The notes below the pieces were generated by a model. The model saw only the letters and a program-made list of their open reading frames with translations, was not told where the DNA came from and made no database searches. A stretch of DNA of 64,000 nucleotides, taken from assembly GCA_963677785.2 (NCBI GenBank), contig CAXXDH010000003.1:3162001-3226000 (forward strand). The letters run 5' to 3'. Every line of letters starts with the position of its first letter. Positions within the stretch are counted from its first letter, which is position 1. The DNA is from G963665495 sp963677785. Its GTDB lineage: Bacteria; Desulfobacterota; Desulfovibrionia; Desulfovibrionales; Desulfovibrionaceae. Below are positions 9,021-17,874 of the stretch, one piece after another. The translations under genes were made by a program, and so were the position numbers.

Positions 9021-9153
9021 AGGAGCGCCTGAGGTATTGCCTGACAATTGATTGAAAATTCATTGTCGGCAACAAAACATATTCTCAGCTTTGCGTCGAG
9101 ACAAATGTGGGCACACCTGCCGCAGCCCGAACGGCGGATTGCCCGGACAGCCG

Positions 9154-10893
9154 TTATTGGGCGGACTCCAGCACCTTTTTAATCCATTCTTTTCCTTTTT
9201 TTTCGAAACTTTTGATGCGGGCTTCACTGAGGGTTTCGTAACTGCGCAGTCCGTTGGCGGTCATGACCGCGCCATGATTCAGCCAGACGTACAGGGTGAC
9301 GGGTTCGTCGGACACGGCCTGCAACTTTGTTTGCAACTGCTGCAGATCGTTTCTGGTGAAGCTTCCCGAACCTTCAACTTCCACAAGATAAATGCTGAAG
9401 TGGTCCTTGATGACGGAATTGACATGGGTGACGAGGTATTCGTCGTTTTTACTGAATTCAGAGGCAATCTGCAGAAGGATTTCCCGTTTCTGGGCCTCTT
9501 GTTTTTCCGTCAGCTTGCTGAGGCTGTTCCAGCCGTACCGGATGGGGCCGTCTCCCGTCATGATGGAAACCTGGATGTTGCGGACCATGACCCGGAGATC
9601 CGCAATACCGGTCGCTTTGCGAACAAGGGCCACCATTTTCCGTACCTCGGTCTGGCTCAGGTTGCGGTAGCCGGAAATCATGCAGATGATCGTGGGGCCG
9701 AATTTCAGGTGCAGCAGGTTTACTTCTTCCAGGTTGAACCCCAGTCCCTTGCTGAGAAATTCGCGGATGACCTGGGTGGATTGCCTGATGGTCTGGACAT
9801 CTGGGGTGGTATTCTGGCTGACGGAAAAACCATCAAGGTTATTGGCAATAACAAGGGAATTCGAGCCATTGGAAGATATGTCGCTGGAACGCACCTGGCG
9901 AATAATCAATTTTGCCGGCCGATTCAGCTTCTCGGAAAGGTTTTCTTCCATGTGCTCCACCTGATAGGGGTCGAAGTGGGTCGAGGAATACACCTGGGCT
10001 AAAACGAACAACGTGCCCTGGTGAAAGTTGATCCGCAGGTTATTCAGACCGGAAGTGGCGAAATTTCCCAATTCTTTGGTCATAATGGAACGGACCGCAG
10101 TGCGCAATTTGCTTTCCTGAATGATTACATGCAGGGAATGGCCCAGAAAACAGGCCATGAAAATAAAGCAGATGGTGGCGAGTCCGAAACGGCGGATATA
10201 CGCCATTTTGCTCAGGTCCATGGCCATTCCCGCCTTGTAGAAAAGCACAGAGGAAACCAGCAGAATCGACAGGAAGTTGGCGAAAAACAGCAGGAACGAG
10301 CCAAGTGCGCCGTGGTACGCTCCGTAGCCGATGCAAAGGCCGCAGTTGGCAAGCGGCGGAACAATGGCTGTGGCAATGGCCACGCCGGGTAGCGCCGGGC
10401 TGATTTTTTCATCGATCAAAGCATACGCGCCGGCAAATCCGGCCAGGACAGCGACTACCAGGTCGAACAAATTGGGCTGCGTCCTGCTGAGCATTTCGTG
10501 CGTGGCCTGGTAATGAGGCGCCAGAGTCGCCATCACCACTCCGACCAGTATGCCCATGGCAACAGCCATGAGCACGCCCAGGAATTCCGCCTGCAAGGCT
10601 TGCTTCAGCAGGTGTGAATCTCCCCTGACGAGCGCCAGGGAAATGCCGAAAATGGGCGTCATCAACGGGGCGACAAGCATGGCGCCGATGACCACCGCCG
10701 TACTGTCGGAGACCAGGCCGAAACCGGCGATCATGGTGGAAACCAGAACCATGACGTAAAACCGGACCTCGGGCATGGAATTATCCTCGATGTCCTTTCG
10801 CACCATCGCCATCCGTTCGGGGCTGACCTTGAGCTGGAACTGGTGCGAGAGAATGTTGGCCACATAGCTGAAGAACGAAGTGTCTTTTAGCAT
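9154..10893 (-). CDS. DUF389 (TIGR00341-type) integral membrane protein
   Basis: A 579-residue protein. After a short cytoplasmic N-terminus it has the DUF389 membrane block: MVLVSTMIAGFGLVSDSTAVVIGAMLVAPLMTPIFG, VAVLAGFAGAYALI, PALPGVAIATAIVPPLANCGLCIG and FLLFFANFLSILLVSSVLF. The C-terminal half (from about residue 285) is hydrophilic and contains repeated alpha/beta stretches such as IICMISGYRNLSQTEV. Family function is unknown; transport has been suggested for relatives but nothing here proves a substrate. It stands alone, with separate genes on either side. Confidence 0.85.
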   Translation of the reverse strand: MLKDTSFFSYVANILSHQFQLKVSPERMAMVRKDIEDNSMPEVRFYVMVLVSTMIAGFGLVSDSTAVVIGAMLVAPLMTPIFGISLALVRGDSHLLKQALQAEFLGVLMAVAMGILVGVVMATLAPHYQATHEMLSRTQPNLFDLVVAVLAGFAGAYALIDEKISPALPGVAIATAIVPPLANCGLCIGYGAYHGALGSFLLFFANFLSILLVSSVLFYKAGMAMDLSKMAYIRRFGLATICFIFMACFLGHSLHVIIQESKLRTAVRSIMTKELGNFATSGLNNLRINFHQGTLFVLAQVYSSTHFDPYQVEHMEENLSEKLNRPAKLIIRQVRSSDISSNGSNSLVIANNLDGFSVSQNTTPDVQTIRQSTQVIREFLSKGLGFNLEEVNLLHLKFGPTIICMISGYRNLSQTEVRKMVALVRKATGIADLRVMVRNIQVSIMTGDGPIRYGWNSLSKLTEKQEAQKREILLQIASEFSKNDEYLVTHVNSVIKDHFSIYLVEVEGSGSFTRNDLQQLQTKLQAVSDEPVTLYVWLNHGAVMTANGLRSYETLSEARIKSFEKKGKEWIKKVLESAQ

Positions 10894-11031
10894 GATTTCG
10901 GTATGTTGTTGTGTTGAAAGGGAAAAGCGGCGAAAACATTGTAAACGGATAACCGTTGGACTGAAAGCAAAAAATGGAGCGTGGAAAATTATAGTGGCAT
11001 GCTGGGTAATGCGGGAAAGGGGGAGGGGAGA

Positions 11032-11055
11032 ACCGGGCGGAAAGGCCCGCCCGGT
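11032..11055 (-). terminator. GC-rich hairpin after the nitroreductase gene
   Basis: Perfect 9-bp arms ACCGGGCGG (11032-11040) and CCGCCCGGT (11047-11055) start a few bases past the nitroreductase stop on the minus strand. The following minus-strand sequence is pyrimidine-rich (C and T) rather than a pure T run, so termination is likely but imperfect. Confidence 0.5.
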
Positions 11056-11060
11056 AAGGA

Positions 11061-11690
11061 TCAGAATGCTGTGACGATTTCGTCGTAATTTTTCCGCCAG
11101 CGTTGCGGACGGATTGCAACCTCCGGTTTGAGGTAGCCCACGGCCAGGAGCAGGGGAATCCAGAAGTTGTCCGGAACATTCAGGATTGTTTTCACCGCGT
11201 CATAGTCGAATCCGTCCATGGGGTGTGTTTGCAGTCCGCGGTTGCAGGCCGCGTACATCAAGGACATGGCGAAAAACGCGGTGTTTTTGACGGCAAAGGC
11301 CAGTTCGCGTTCCGGATCCGTCCCATAGAGGCCTTTTGTGGTTTCGGCAAAGGTATCATGCTGGTCGGGTGCAAATCTGCCGACCCGCACGGAGTCTTCA
11401 AATATTTTTTCAAAAGTCTCGTTACCCGATTTCCAGCCATTGCGATCGGCCAGAACGGCCAGCACAACGGGCGCTTCGGTTATTTTGGGCTGGTCCCAGG
11501 CCACGGCGCGTACTTTCTGTTTGATCTCCTGGTCGCGCAGGACCAGCAGCCGCCAGGGCTGCAGGTTGAAGCCCGAAGGCGCGCGAGCCGCATCTTCGAC
11601 AACAGCGCGCAACAGGTCTTCCGGCACGTCGCGATCCGGATCAAAAAAATTCACAGCGCGTCTTTTGTCCAGTATTTCTGAAAAATTCAT
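11061..11690 (-). CDS. Nitroreductase family protein
   Basis: FMN-dependent nitroreductase-fold protein of 209 residues. Markers are the N-terminal ILDKRRAVNFFDPDRDVPEDLLRAVVEDAARAPSGFNLQPWRLLVL block (RRxxxxF and the APSGxNxQPW flavin-binding segment), AFFAMSLMYAACNRGLQTHPMDGFD and the C-terminal LLLAVGYLKPE. Such enzymes use NAD(P)H to reduce nitroaromatics, quinones or flavins. The start at ATG 11690 has AAGGAGG seven bases upstream on the minus strand, which rules out the longer upstream frame. A CATAC-N12-GTATG inverted repeat lies about 140 bases upstream (11830-11851) and may be a regulator site. Confidence 0.9.
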   Translation of the reverse strand: MNFSEILDKRRAVNFFDPDRDVPEDLLRAVVEDAARAPSGFNLQPWRLLVLRDQEIKQKVRAVAWDQPKITEAPVVLAVLADRNGWKSGNETFEKIFEDSVRVGRFAPDQHDTFAETTKGLYGTDPERELAFAVKNTAFFAMSLMYAACNRGLQTHPMDGFDYDAVKTILNVPDNFWIPLLLAVGYLKPEVAIRPQRWRKNYDEIVTAF

Positions 11691-12103
11691 GGTGAACCTC
11701 CTTGTGGGCAGTGGCGGCGGTTCCGGCGGAACAGGCTGCCAAGGTGCGTATGCAATGGCGATATGATACATCCAGTAGCTGCGGCAGGAGCAGTGTTCGG
11801 AAAGGGACACGGCCTGTCGGCAGAAAAGACATACTGGTTTCTTTTGGTATGAAATAATAAGCAGGCGAGAAAAAAATACAAGCTGCCCTGGATAATTTTT
11901 TTGTGCGTCAAGTTCGGGCCTGTGGCAACTTGCCTGGTTTCTTGATAGTATGATCAAAGTAATTTGCCGTTGCGGGATGTCCCGGCCATTTTAGGCTTCA
12001 CAAAAAGATGCCGCTATGGCATTACCAATACGAGAAAAAATGCCGGGATGCCTTCAAGGGCTCGGTTGAATTTTTGGCAATTCGGAATGTTAAAGGGGGT
12101 GCC
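11691..12103. other. Divergent intergenic region between the nitroreductase gene and cheW
   Basis: 413 bases that should hold the promoters of both flanking genes. Visible structure: an inverted repeat with arms CATAC (11830-11834) and GTATG (11847-11851) in an AT-rich stretch, and a CGGGA-TGT-CCCGG-like hairpin near 11975. No additional gene was recognised. An upstream extension of the cheW frame to 12008 is possible but lacks an SD. Confidence 0.4.
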
Positions 12104-12631
12104 ATGGCAGCCGCGGAATTGAATGAAAGTAATCAATATCTTACATTTACGCTGGGCGAGGAAATATTCGCCCTGAACATCGCCACGGTCCGGGAAGTTT
12201 TGGAGATGACGAACATCACCAGGATACCGCGTACGCCGGAATTTATGCGCGGGGTCATCAATCTGCGCGGCCATGCCGTGCCGGTGGTGGATATGCGTTT
12301 GAAATTCCGTATGCAGCGCAAGGAAGATACGGTGAACACCTGCATCATCATCGTGGAGGTGCAGATGGACAACGAGCCCATTATCATGGGTGCGGTGGCC
12401 GATTCCGTACGCGAAGTTTTCGAGATCCGACCAGATGAGATTGATCCGGCGCCAAAGATGGGCACAGCCATTGATGCCGAATACATCATGGGCATGGGGC
12501 GTCAGGATGAGGGCTTCATCATGATTCTGGATATCAACAAGATTTTTTCCATCCAGGAACTGACCATGATGAAAAATTCCGGCTCGGTGGCTGACGCGCC
12601 GCAGAATTCCGAGGCCGAGGCAGTGGCCTGA
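12104..12631 (+). CDS. cheW: CheW-family chemotaxis adaptor
   Basis: A 175-residue CheW-domain protein, the adaptor that couples methyl-accepting receptors to the CheA kinase in the cytoplasm. Family signatures: YLTFTLGEEIFALNIATVREVLEM, ITRIPRTPEFMRGVINLRGHAVPVVDMRLKF, VADSVREVFEI and FIMILDINKIFS. The start ATG 12104 has AAAGGGGGT just upstream. No other chemotaxis gene is adjacent, so it acts as a stand-alone adaptor, as is common in Desulfovibrio-like genomes with scattered che genes. The C-terminal tail of about 15 residues is Ala/Glu-rich and probably disordered. Confidence 0.93.
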   Translation: MAAAELNESNQYLTFTLGEEIFALNIATVREVLEMTNITRIPRTPEFMRGVINLRGHAVPVVDMRLKFRMQRKEDTVNTCIIIVEVQMDNEPIIMGAVADSVREVFEIRPDEIDPAPKMGTAIDAEYIMGMGRQDEGFIMILDINKIFSIQELTMMKNSGSVADAPQNSEAEAVA

Positions 12632-12654
12632 TTCTTTTTCGGAACCCAGATGAC

Positions 12655-12688
12655 AATGCCGTACGTGCCTGACGGCGCGTACGGCATT
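12655..12688. terminator. Perfect 11-bp inverted repeat after cheW
   Basis: Arms AATGCCGTACG (12655-12665) and CGTACGGCATT (12678-12688) surround a 12-base loop between two convergent genes. The flanks lack a strong T run on either strand, so it is a likely but unproved bidirectional terminator. Confidence 0.5.
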
Positions 12689-12728
12689 GTTCTACAGGTT
12701 TGTTCCCTGACTGCCCTTGTCTGAAAAA

Positions 12729-13139
12729 TTAGTTTTGCATTTTTTTCGCGGTTCTCGCGGATTTTACAATCAGATCCAGAATCACCAGTGCTGTTGAATA
12801 ATCTTTTTTATTCAGCACGTTAAGCTCTTCAGCAAGATACTGCTGCATCAACGCAGCGGTTTCGGCCACGCGCACGTTGCGTTCGTCACCCTTGAGAGAA
12901 AACGCCTGGTCCATCAAGGTAAGCAGAAAGTATTTCCATTCCTCCGAATAGGGTTGATGGTGTTCCATGAGCTGTTTGATCTTGATAAGGCCGGTGACCA
13001 GGTCGTCAAAATTTCTGTAGTTCTTGGACCAGATGGAACCGTCCGTAACGTAGGGGCGCTCCCCCTCAGGGAGCCAGCGACCTGTTTCCTCTTCCCATTT
13101 TCGCTGTCGGTACTCTTCCAGGTAGACAATATTATTCAT
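12729..13139 (-). CDS. Hypothetical small helical protein
   Basis: A 136-residue protein without a signal peptide or membrane segment that I do not recognise. It starts MNNIVYLEEYRQRKWEEE, has a central aromatic stretch (DGSIWSKNYRNFDDLVTGL), then a mainly helical, leucine-rich second half ending in Lys/Arg-rich residues. A strong minus-strand SD (GGGAGGTGAG about six bases before ATG 13139) and separation from its neighbours support it being a real gene. It lies convergent to cheW. Cytoplasmic location is inferred; no function is claimed. Confidence 0.65.
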   Translation of the reverse strand: MNNIVYLEEYRQRKWEEETGRWLPEGERPYVTDGSIWSKNYRNFDDLVTGLIKIKQLMEHHQPYSEEWKYFLLTLMDQAFSLKGDERNVRVAETAALMQQYLAEELNVLNKKDYSTALVILDLIVKSARTAKKMQN

Positions 13140-13523
13140 TAAAGCTCACCTCCCGACCGGATCCATCGGTCTAGTTTGAATTTTGGCTGGCGATGGTGAG
13201 CGCGTTTTCCTTCCGTGGAAAAACATCGGCGTTGCGCCAGCCTCAGCTATCATTTCGACGGTTTTCTAGAAAACATTAGAGTTTTGTACGAACTTCCCGA
13301 CAGCCTGTTTTTCGAGGCATAGCGCGTATTCGGCGTAATAAATGCATAAAAATTCGTACGCTATTTGACTCCAGCGTGTTCAAAGGAGTATGAACCGAAG
13401 CGTAACCCTCATGAACCGGGAGCCGTTCCTCCGGTTTGCAAGCAACTACCACAAGGCGCTGAAGAGCGTTTGTTGCAACTACCGACAATACTGTAACCTG
13501 GACATACGTTGTGGGAGCGATTC
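13140..13523. other. Divergent intergenic region with a possible 45-codon leader ORF
   Basis: 384 bases with the promoters of the flanking genes. A small frame starts at ATG 13390 and ends with TGA 13525-13527, overlapping the ATG of the GH57 gene (ATGA). Its product is Cys/Asn/Tyr-rich near the end. An AAAGGAG lies directly before the ATG, only one base away, which is too close for efficient initiation, and an ACTCC sits about 12 bases upstream of that GGAGT. It could be a coupled leader peptide or chance. Confidence 0.3.
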
Positions 13524-15869
13524 ATGAGAAAAAAGAATGTATGTATACACGGCCATTTTTACCAACCGCCTCGTGAAGATCCCTGGCTGTGCGAAATGTT
13601 GCCCGAAGGTTCGGCCGGGCCGCTGACTCATTGGGACGAACGCATCTGCCGGGAGTCTTACGCCCCCATCGCCTGGGCCCGCCGTTTGGATGGCGAGGGT
13701 AAAATTACTGAAATTATTAATGAATACGAGTGGATGAGCTTCAATTTTGGTCCCACTCTGTTGCAATGGATGGAAAAGGGCGCACCCGAGGCCTACCAGC
13801 GTATGCTGGAGGGGGATGCGGCCAGTGTGCGGCATTTCGGACACGGCAATGCGCTGGCCATGGTTTACCACCACATCATCATGCCTCTGGCTAGCGAACT
13901 GGACAAGGAAGTGGAGGTGGCCTGGGCCGTTGCGGACTTCAAGGCTCGTTTCAAACGCGCTCCCGAGGGCATGTGGCTCTCGGAAACCGCCGTGGACATC
14001 CCTACCCTGGAGGTTCTGGCGTCCGCGGGCATCAAGTTCACGGTGCTTGCGCCGCGTCAGGCCAAGGCTGTGGCGCCGCTGGGAAACGACGGCTGGCAGG
14101 AGGTCAATGAATATACGCTCAACATCGACCAGCCCTACGAGGTGGAACTGCCGTCAGGCAAGGCGATCTGGGTGGTGTTCTACCACGGCGGGCTTTCCCA
14201 GGCGGTGGCTTTCGAACGCTTGCTGGAAGACGGCGAGATTTTCTGGAACCGTATCGCGGGCTATTTTTCAGGAGATCGCGGCGCGCAGGACCCCGTATTG
14301 CTTTCCCTGGCCACGGACGGCGAAACCTATGGACACCATTTCCCCTTTGGCGAGATGGCCCTGGCCTACGTGTTGGGACAGATGTTAATTCAGCGTGATG
14401 AAATAGAGCTGACCAATTTTTCCGCGTACCTGCACGCGCATCCGCCCAGAATGCGGGTGCTGCTGCATGAGCCGTCTTCGTGGAGCTGCGTGCACGGCGT
14501 GGAGCGCTGGCGCTCCAATTGCGGCTGCAGCACAGGCGGCCATCCGGGCTGGCAGCAGGAATGGCGCGGACCTCTGCGTAATGCCCTGAATGGTTTGAAG
14601 GAGCGGCTGGACAGCCACTTTTTCGACAAGGGCGCGGCCTTGTTCAAGGATCCCAAGCAGGCCTTGCTGGCCTACGGCAAAGTCCTGGCCGGGAGCCTGC
14701 GCGAAGAGACCTTTGCGCGGGATCATTTCCAGGCCAAATTGAGCAAAGCCCGTATGACGCAGGCCTGGCGGTTGCTCTCCATGCAGGAATGGGGGCTGGC
14801 CATGTTCGCCAGCTGTGCCTGGTTTTTTGATGAAATCACCCGGATCGAACCGCTCAACGGTTTGACGTACGCCTTGCGGGCCATGGAATTTTGTGCAGGT
14901 TCCGGCGGGCCCGGTGTGGACGAATTGGAAGAGTCCTTTGTTAATGAGCTGGAAAAGGCCTGGTCCAATTATCCCGAAATGGGCAACGGCCGGGACATCT
15001 GGTTCAAACTGATCAAGCCCCGGACCGAAAATGAAGCCACCCTGACCGCGCAGGCCTTGTTGAAAATCTGGGCCCAGGGGCGCGTGGAAGAGGGCGCCAC
15101 GGTGACTGTGGGCTGGGAAGGCGTAAGCGCCACCGTATCCTTCGGCAAGTACGACAAGAACAAGAAGGACGTGTTGAAAGGCGACATCGCCATCCATTGG
15201 GGCGCGGAACAGACCGAAGACCGCTTCAAATGGCAGTGGTACATGCCCGAACAGGGCGGCATTGTCGAAAACGAGTTCGTTGTGTCCCGTACGGGGCAGG
15301 CCGCCAAAACCTCCCAACCCAAGTTGTTCAAAGCCGGTGAATTGTCCTGGAAAAAATATCAGGCCCTGGCCCTGGAGTTTATCCAGGAAGAAGAACGGGA
15401 CAGCTGGCAGCGCCGGATCGCCCGGTTCGGTGCGGGGCTGGATTTTTTTCAACCCCTGCATATGGAACAGTCCGTACAGAACCTGGTCGATAACTGGGAC
15501 GATTTCTGGCCGGCCATGGCTTATGCCTATGTCACGGCCACGGAGTTCCAATGCAAATCAGGACACCATGCGCAAGACCAGGGTGACCGCCTGCTGTGCG
15601 ATTGGCGTACGTCCCAGCTGACCTTTATCAAGGAAAAGCTTCAGCAGCACACGCAGTATACGAGTTTATCGGAAAGAATCGTGGCCGCCGTACTTCAGGC
15701 CCTGGACGGAGATAAACCGGACTTTGACCGTGCCCGGCGGATTATCGAACGGACCGGTAAACTGGGCCTGCAAATGAACTGGTGGCCCGTACAGAATAGA
15801 TTCTGGCAGCTCCGTAAGACGTCCGATCAGACAGGAAGAGTCGCGGCCCTGGTGGGCATGAATATTTGA
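13524..15869 (+). CDS. GH57-type glycoside hydrolase with DUF3536 domain
   Basis: A 781-residue protein of the GH57-like DUF3536 family, alpha-glucan-acting (beta/alpha)7-barrel enzymes. N-terminal catalytic hallmarks are CIHGHFYQPPREDPW (residues 6-20), INEYEWMSFNFGPTLLQWME, GHGNALAMVYHHIIMPLA, the region APEGMWLSETAVDIPTLEVLASAGIKFTVLAPRQA containing a candidate nucleophile Glu, and LSLATDGETYGHHFPFGE with a candidate acid Asp. The rest is the DUF3536 domain (WRSNCGCSTGGHPGWQQEWRGPLRNALN). No signal peptide, so it probably works on cytoplasmic glycogen-like polymers. ATG 13524 is preceded by GGGAG; the exact substrate is not known. Confidence 0.88.
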   Translation: MRKKNVCIHGHFYQPPREDPWLCEMLPEGSAGPLTHWDERICRESYAPIAWARRLDGEGKITEIINEYEWMSFNFGPTLLQWMEKGAPEAYQRMLEGDAASVRHFGHGNALAMVYHHIIMPLASELDKEVEVAWAVADFKARFKRAPEGMWLSETAVDIPTLEVLASAGIKFTVLAPRQAKAVAPLGNDGWQEVNEYTLNIDQPYEVELPSGKAIWVVFYHGGLSQAVAFERLLEDGEIFWNRIAGYFSGDRGAQDPVLLSLATDGETYGHHFPFGEMALAYVLGQMLIQRDEIELTNFSAYLHAHPPRMRVLLHEPSSWSCVHGVERWRSNCGCSTGGHPGWQQEWRGPLRNALNGLKERLDSHFFDKGAALFKDPKQALLAYGKVLAGSLREETFARDHFQAKLSKARMTQAWRLLSMQEWGLAMFASCAWFFDEITRIEPLNGLTYALRAMEFCAGSGGPGVDELEESFVNELEKAWSNYPEMGNGRDIWFKLIKPRTENEATLTAQALLKIWAQGRVEEGATVTVGWEGVSATVSFGKYDKNKKDVLKGDIAIHWGAEQTEDRFKWQWYMPEQGGIVENEFVVSRTGQAAKTSQPKLFKAGELSWKKYQALALEFIQEEERDSWQRRIARFGAGLDFFQPLHMEQSVQNLVDNWDDFWPAMAYAYVTATEFQCKSGHHAQDQGDRLLCDWRTSQLTFIKEKLQQHTQYTSLSERIVAAVLQALDGDKPDFDRARRIIERTGKLGLQMNWWPVQNRFWQLRKTSDQTGRVAALVGMNI

Positions 15870-15990
15870 TGCTGTTGTTTTTTACCTGGCGATGATTGTA
15901 GCTTGGCGGATTCATGGGAAAAGTGTATACAAACAGAAGCTCCGCATGGTTGTTTGGGGATGGCGGGGCGGTCGCTTTTCCCTTGAATCT
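15870..15990. other. Intergenic spacer before palindromic element
   Basis: About 120 bases between the GH57 stop and the left end of the repeat element. No terminator with a T run and no gene seen. Confidence 0.4.
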
Positions 15991-16180
15991 TTTTGTCAGG
16001 GGCAGTCTCTACATTATTTTCGTATCGAGCTTGAGCAGGGATTTCAACGAGCAGGGCTGAAGAAGAAAATGGGCCGCAGGCGTAGTGCTGCTATGTCAAA
16101 GGCATTTTCTTGTGCAAATGCAGCATGGTGGAATTCTGGCCAGGCGTAGCAGACAATAACCTAGAGACTGACCCTAAAAA
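15991..16180. mobile_element. MITE-like palindromic element, copy A
   Basis: A roughly 190-bp segment that aligns along its whole length with the reverse complement of the element at 22340-22524. Shared blocks include the identical core CCGCAGGCGTAGTG (16074-16087), a left block resembling TTGAGCA...ATTTCA...GGCTGAAG, a right block GCATGGTG...CTGGCCA..., and ends closing in CCCTAAAA. Its own ends form imperfect inverted repeats (GGGGCAGTCTCTA at 15999-16011 against TAGAGACTGACCC at 16162-16174). It has no transposase gene. The right end lies 16 bases before the ATG of the SPOR lipoprotein gene, so it forms that gene's leader. It is more diverged than copy B, so probably the older insertion. 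Confidence 0.65.
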
Positions 16181-16195
16181 CGGCGAAAGAGTGCC

Positions 16196-17854
16196 ATGCT
16201 GCGAACGTTCAGAGTCTGCCACCTGTTCTTGTTGCTTGTGCTGTTTATCCTGGCTTCCGCGGGTGTGCAGGGCTGCTCTCTGTTGCAGCCCAAGGAAGAA
16301 CCCGAAAAACTTTCCTCCAGCGAAATCTACGAACTGCTCACCGCGGATGACGACGCGCCAAAGACAGAAGTTGCAGGCGCGCGGGTACTTGCGCAGGGGG
16401 TGTATCGTTCGGCCGAGTCCGGCGCCGTGGCGCTTCGGGCGGACGGATGCCCGAATGCCCGGTATTTGCTGACGCAGCGCGGACGCGAGATAACGGCCGA
16501 ACTCGGGCGCTGGATCGGATTTGAATTTGTTCTAGAGGGAGGCCGTCAAGGACTGGAAAGTGTTGATGCGCCTGACGCCGCGTCTGTTTCTCTGGTACCT
16601 CTGACATTGGTGGTGCGCCATCCGCCTTATCGCAATCCGGTGACCGGGCAGGTGATACGCGAAGAAATCAGCCAGTTTTCCGCCTGTATCGAGCGTACGG
16701 GGTTTGCTGTCTGGCGGGTGACGTCGGACTGGGAACTGGTGAGCGGGCCGTGGGAATGCGAGTTGCAGTCCGATGGAACGCCGCTGGCCACTGTGACTTT
16801 TTTGGTCCGGGGCGAATATTCGCCTCTGGCCGCTGCTGTTGCTGCATCTGCGCCGGACTTTCAGGGGACTGCCGGTGGTTTTCAAGCAGCACCAGAAGAC
16901 CTGACGGTTGCGCTTGATCCGCAACTCCCTGCCGGAGCCGTTGATCCTGTCCCTTCCGGGCAGGAGGCCGCAACGGAAGTCGTGGATTTCAGCGCCAACA
17001 AGATTCTTGCCAAATGGGTGCCCGTGCCTGGCGGCGGCTCTGTCCGGCCTTTGGCTCCTACCCAGGCGCTTGCAGCCGTGCGATCGGAACCGGTGCGTCA
17101 AGCGGAGCAGCCACCCGCCCCCATTCTTGCGCGGCCCCGGCCCGGAACACAGCCCCGATACCAGGCGCAAGCACAGCCTGCGCCTGCTCTGGCCGTTCCG
17201 GTCTCGGAGTCCTTCCATGGACAGGAGTCTCTGCAGGGACATCCGGGCGTGGTGGTTGTGGTTTCCTCCAACCAGTTTGAAAAAAGCGCCAGGGACGATG
17301 CCCTGGCCTTGCGCGCCAAAGGCTATCCCGCCTATATCGGCCAGTACAAGGATCCGCGGACCGGGCGTTTATGGCACACGGTCCGCCTGGAAGGGTTTTC
17401 GTCCGTGCCCCAGGCTCGCAAGGCCAAACGCGATTACATGCGCCGCGAAGGCCGCCAGGCCTTTGTGGCCGTACGCGGCAGCGTGCCCAATCCCGTACGT
17501 CCGCCCGCGCTGGTCGCCGCGCCTTCTGCCGGGGCGCCGCAGCCTGTGGCGCTGCCTTCCGAAACGCATTATGAACCGACCGCTATTCTGCCGCCCTCTC
17601 TCTACAGCGTACAGGTGGGCGCCTGCCTGCTGCCCGAAAGCGCACGTGCTATGAAGCGGGAGCTGGAATCCAAAGGATACGCGGTCCGCATTGTGCTGCT
17701 GCAAGATGCGGGCGGCAAGCTCTGGCACAGGGTGCTGCTGGGCGTACCATACGCAACCAGGGACGGGGCCTGGGAAGCCGTCCGCGCCTACAAGGTCCGG
17801 GAAGGGAAAAAGGCCTACGTCATTGATAACGCGGGCCGTATCGTCAGGAATTAG
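16196..17854 (+). CDS. Lipoprotein with two SPOR domains
   Basis: A 552-residue exported protein. The N-terminus is a lipoprotein signal (LFLLLVLFILASAGVQGC, probable lipidated Cys at about 27). A first domain of about 190 residues is unrecognised (LRADGCPNARYLLTQRGREITAELGRW). A Pro/Ala-rich linker follows, then two SPOR repeats: VVVVSSNQFEKSARDDALALRAKGYPAYIG... and LYSVQVGACLLPESARAMKRELESKGYAVRI.... SPOR domains bind denuded peptidoglycan at division septa, so a role in cell-wall or division biology is likely. ATG 16196 has a modest GAAAGAG SD delivered by the adjoining palindromic element. A strong terminator pair follows. Confidence 0.82.
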   Translation: MLRTFRVCHLFLLLVLFILASAGVQGCSLLQPKEEPEKLSSSEIYELLTADDDAPKTEVAGARVLAQGVYRSAESGAVALRADGCPNARYLLTQRGREITAELGRWIGFEFVLEGGRQGLESVDAPDAASVSLVPLTLVVRHPPYRNPVTGQVIREEISQFSACIERTGFAVWRVTSDWELVSGPWECELQSDGTPLATVTFLVRGEYSPLAAAVAASAPDFQGTAGGFQAAPEDLTVALDPQLPAGAVDPVPSGQEAATEVVDFSANKILAKWVPVPGGGSVRPLAPTQALAAVRSEPVRQAEQPPAPILARPRPGTQPRYQAQAQPAPALAVPVSESFHGQESLQGHPGVVVVVSSNQFEKSARDDALALRAKGYPAYIGQYKDPRTGRLWHTVRLEGFSSVPQARKAKRDYMRREGRQAFVAVRGSVPNPVRPPALVAAPSAGAPQPVALPSETHYEPTAILPPSLYSVQVGACLLPESARAMKRELESKGYAVRIVLLQDAGGKLWHRVLLGVPYATRDGAWEAVRAYKVREGKKAYVIDNAGRIVRN

Positions 17855-17874
17855 GGAGTCTTTTCAGAAAAGTT

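Noticed and set aside
7347..9032. Long plus-strand open frame (561 codons)
   Set aside because: It is the mirror of the UbiB-family gene on the minus strand. The composition (His/Gln/Arg-rich) is typical of an antisense frame in GC-rich DNA, and it has no family motif.
15892..16149. 85-codon plus-strand frame
   Set aside because: Lies largely inside the palindromic repeat element and has no SD or recognisable motif.
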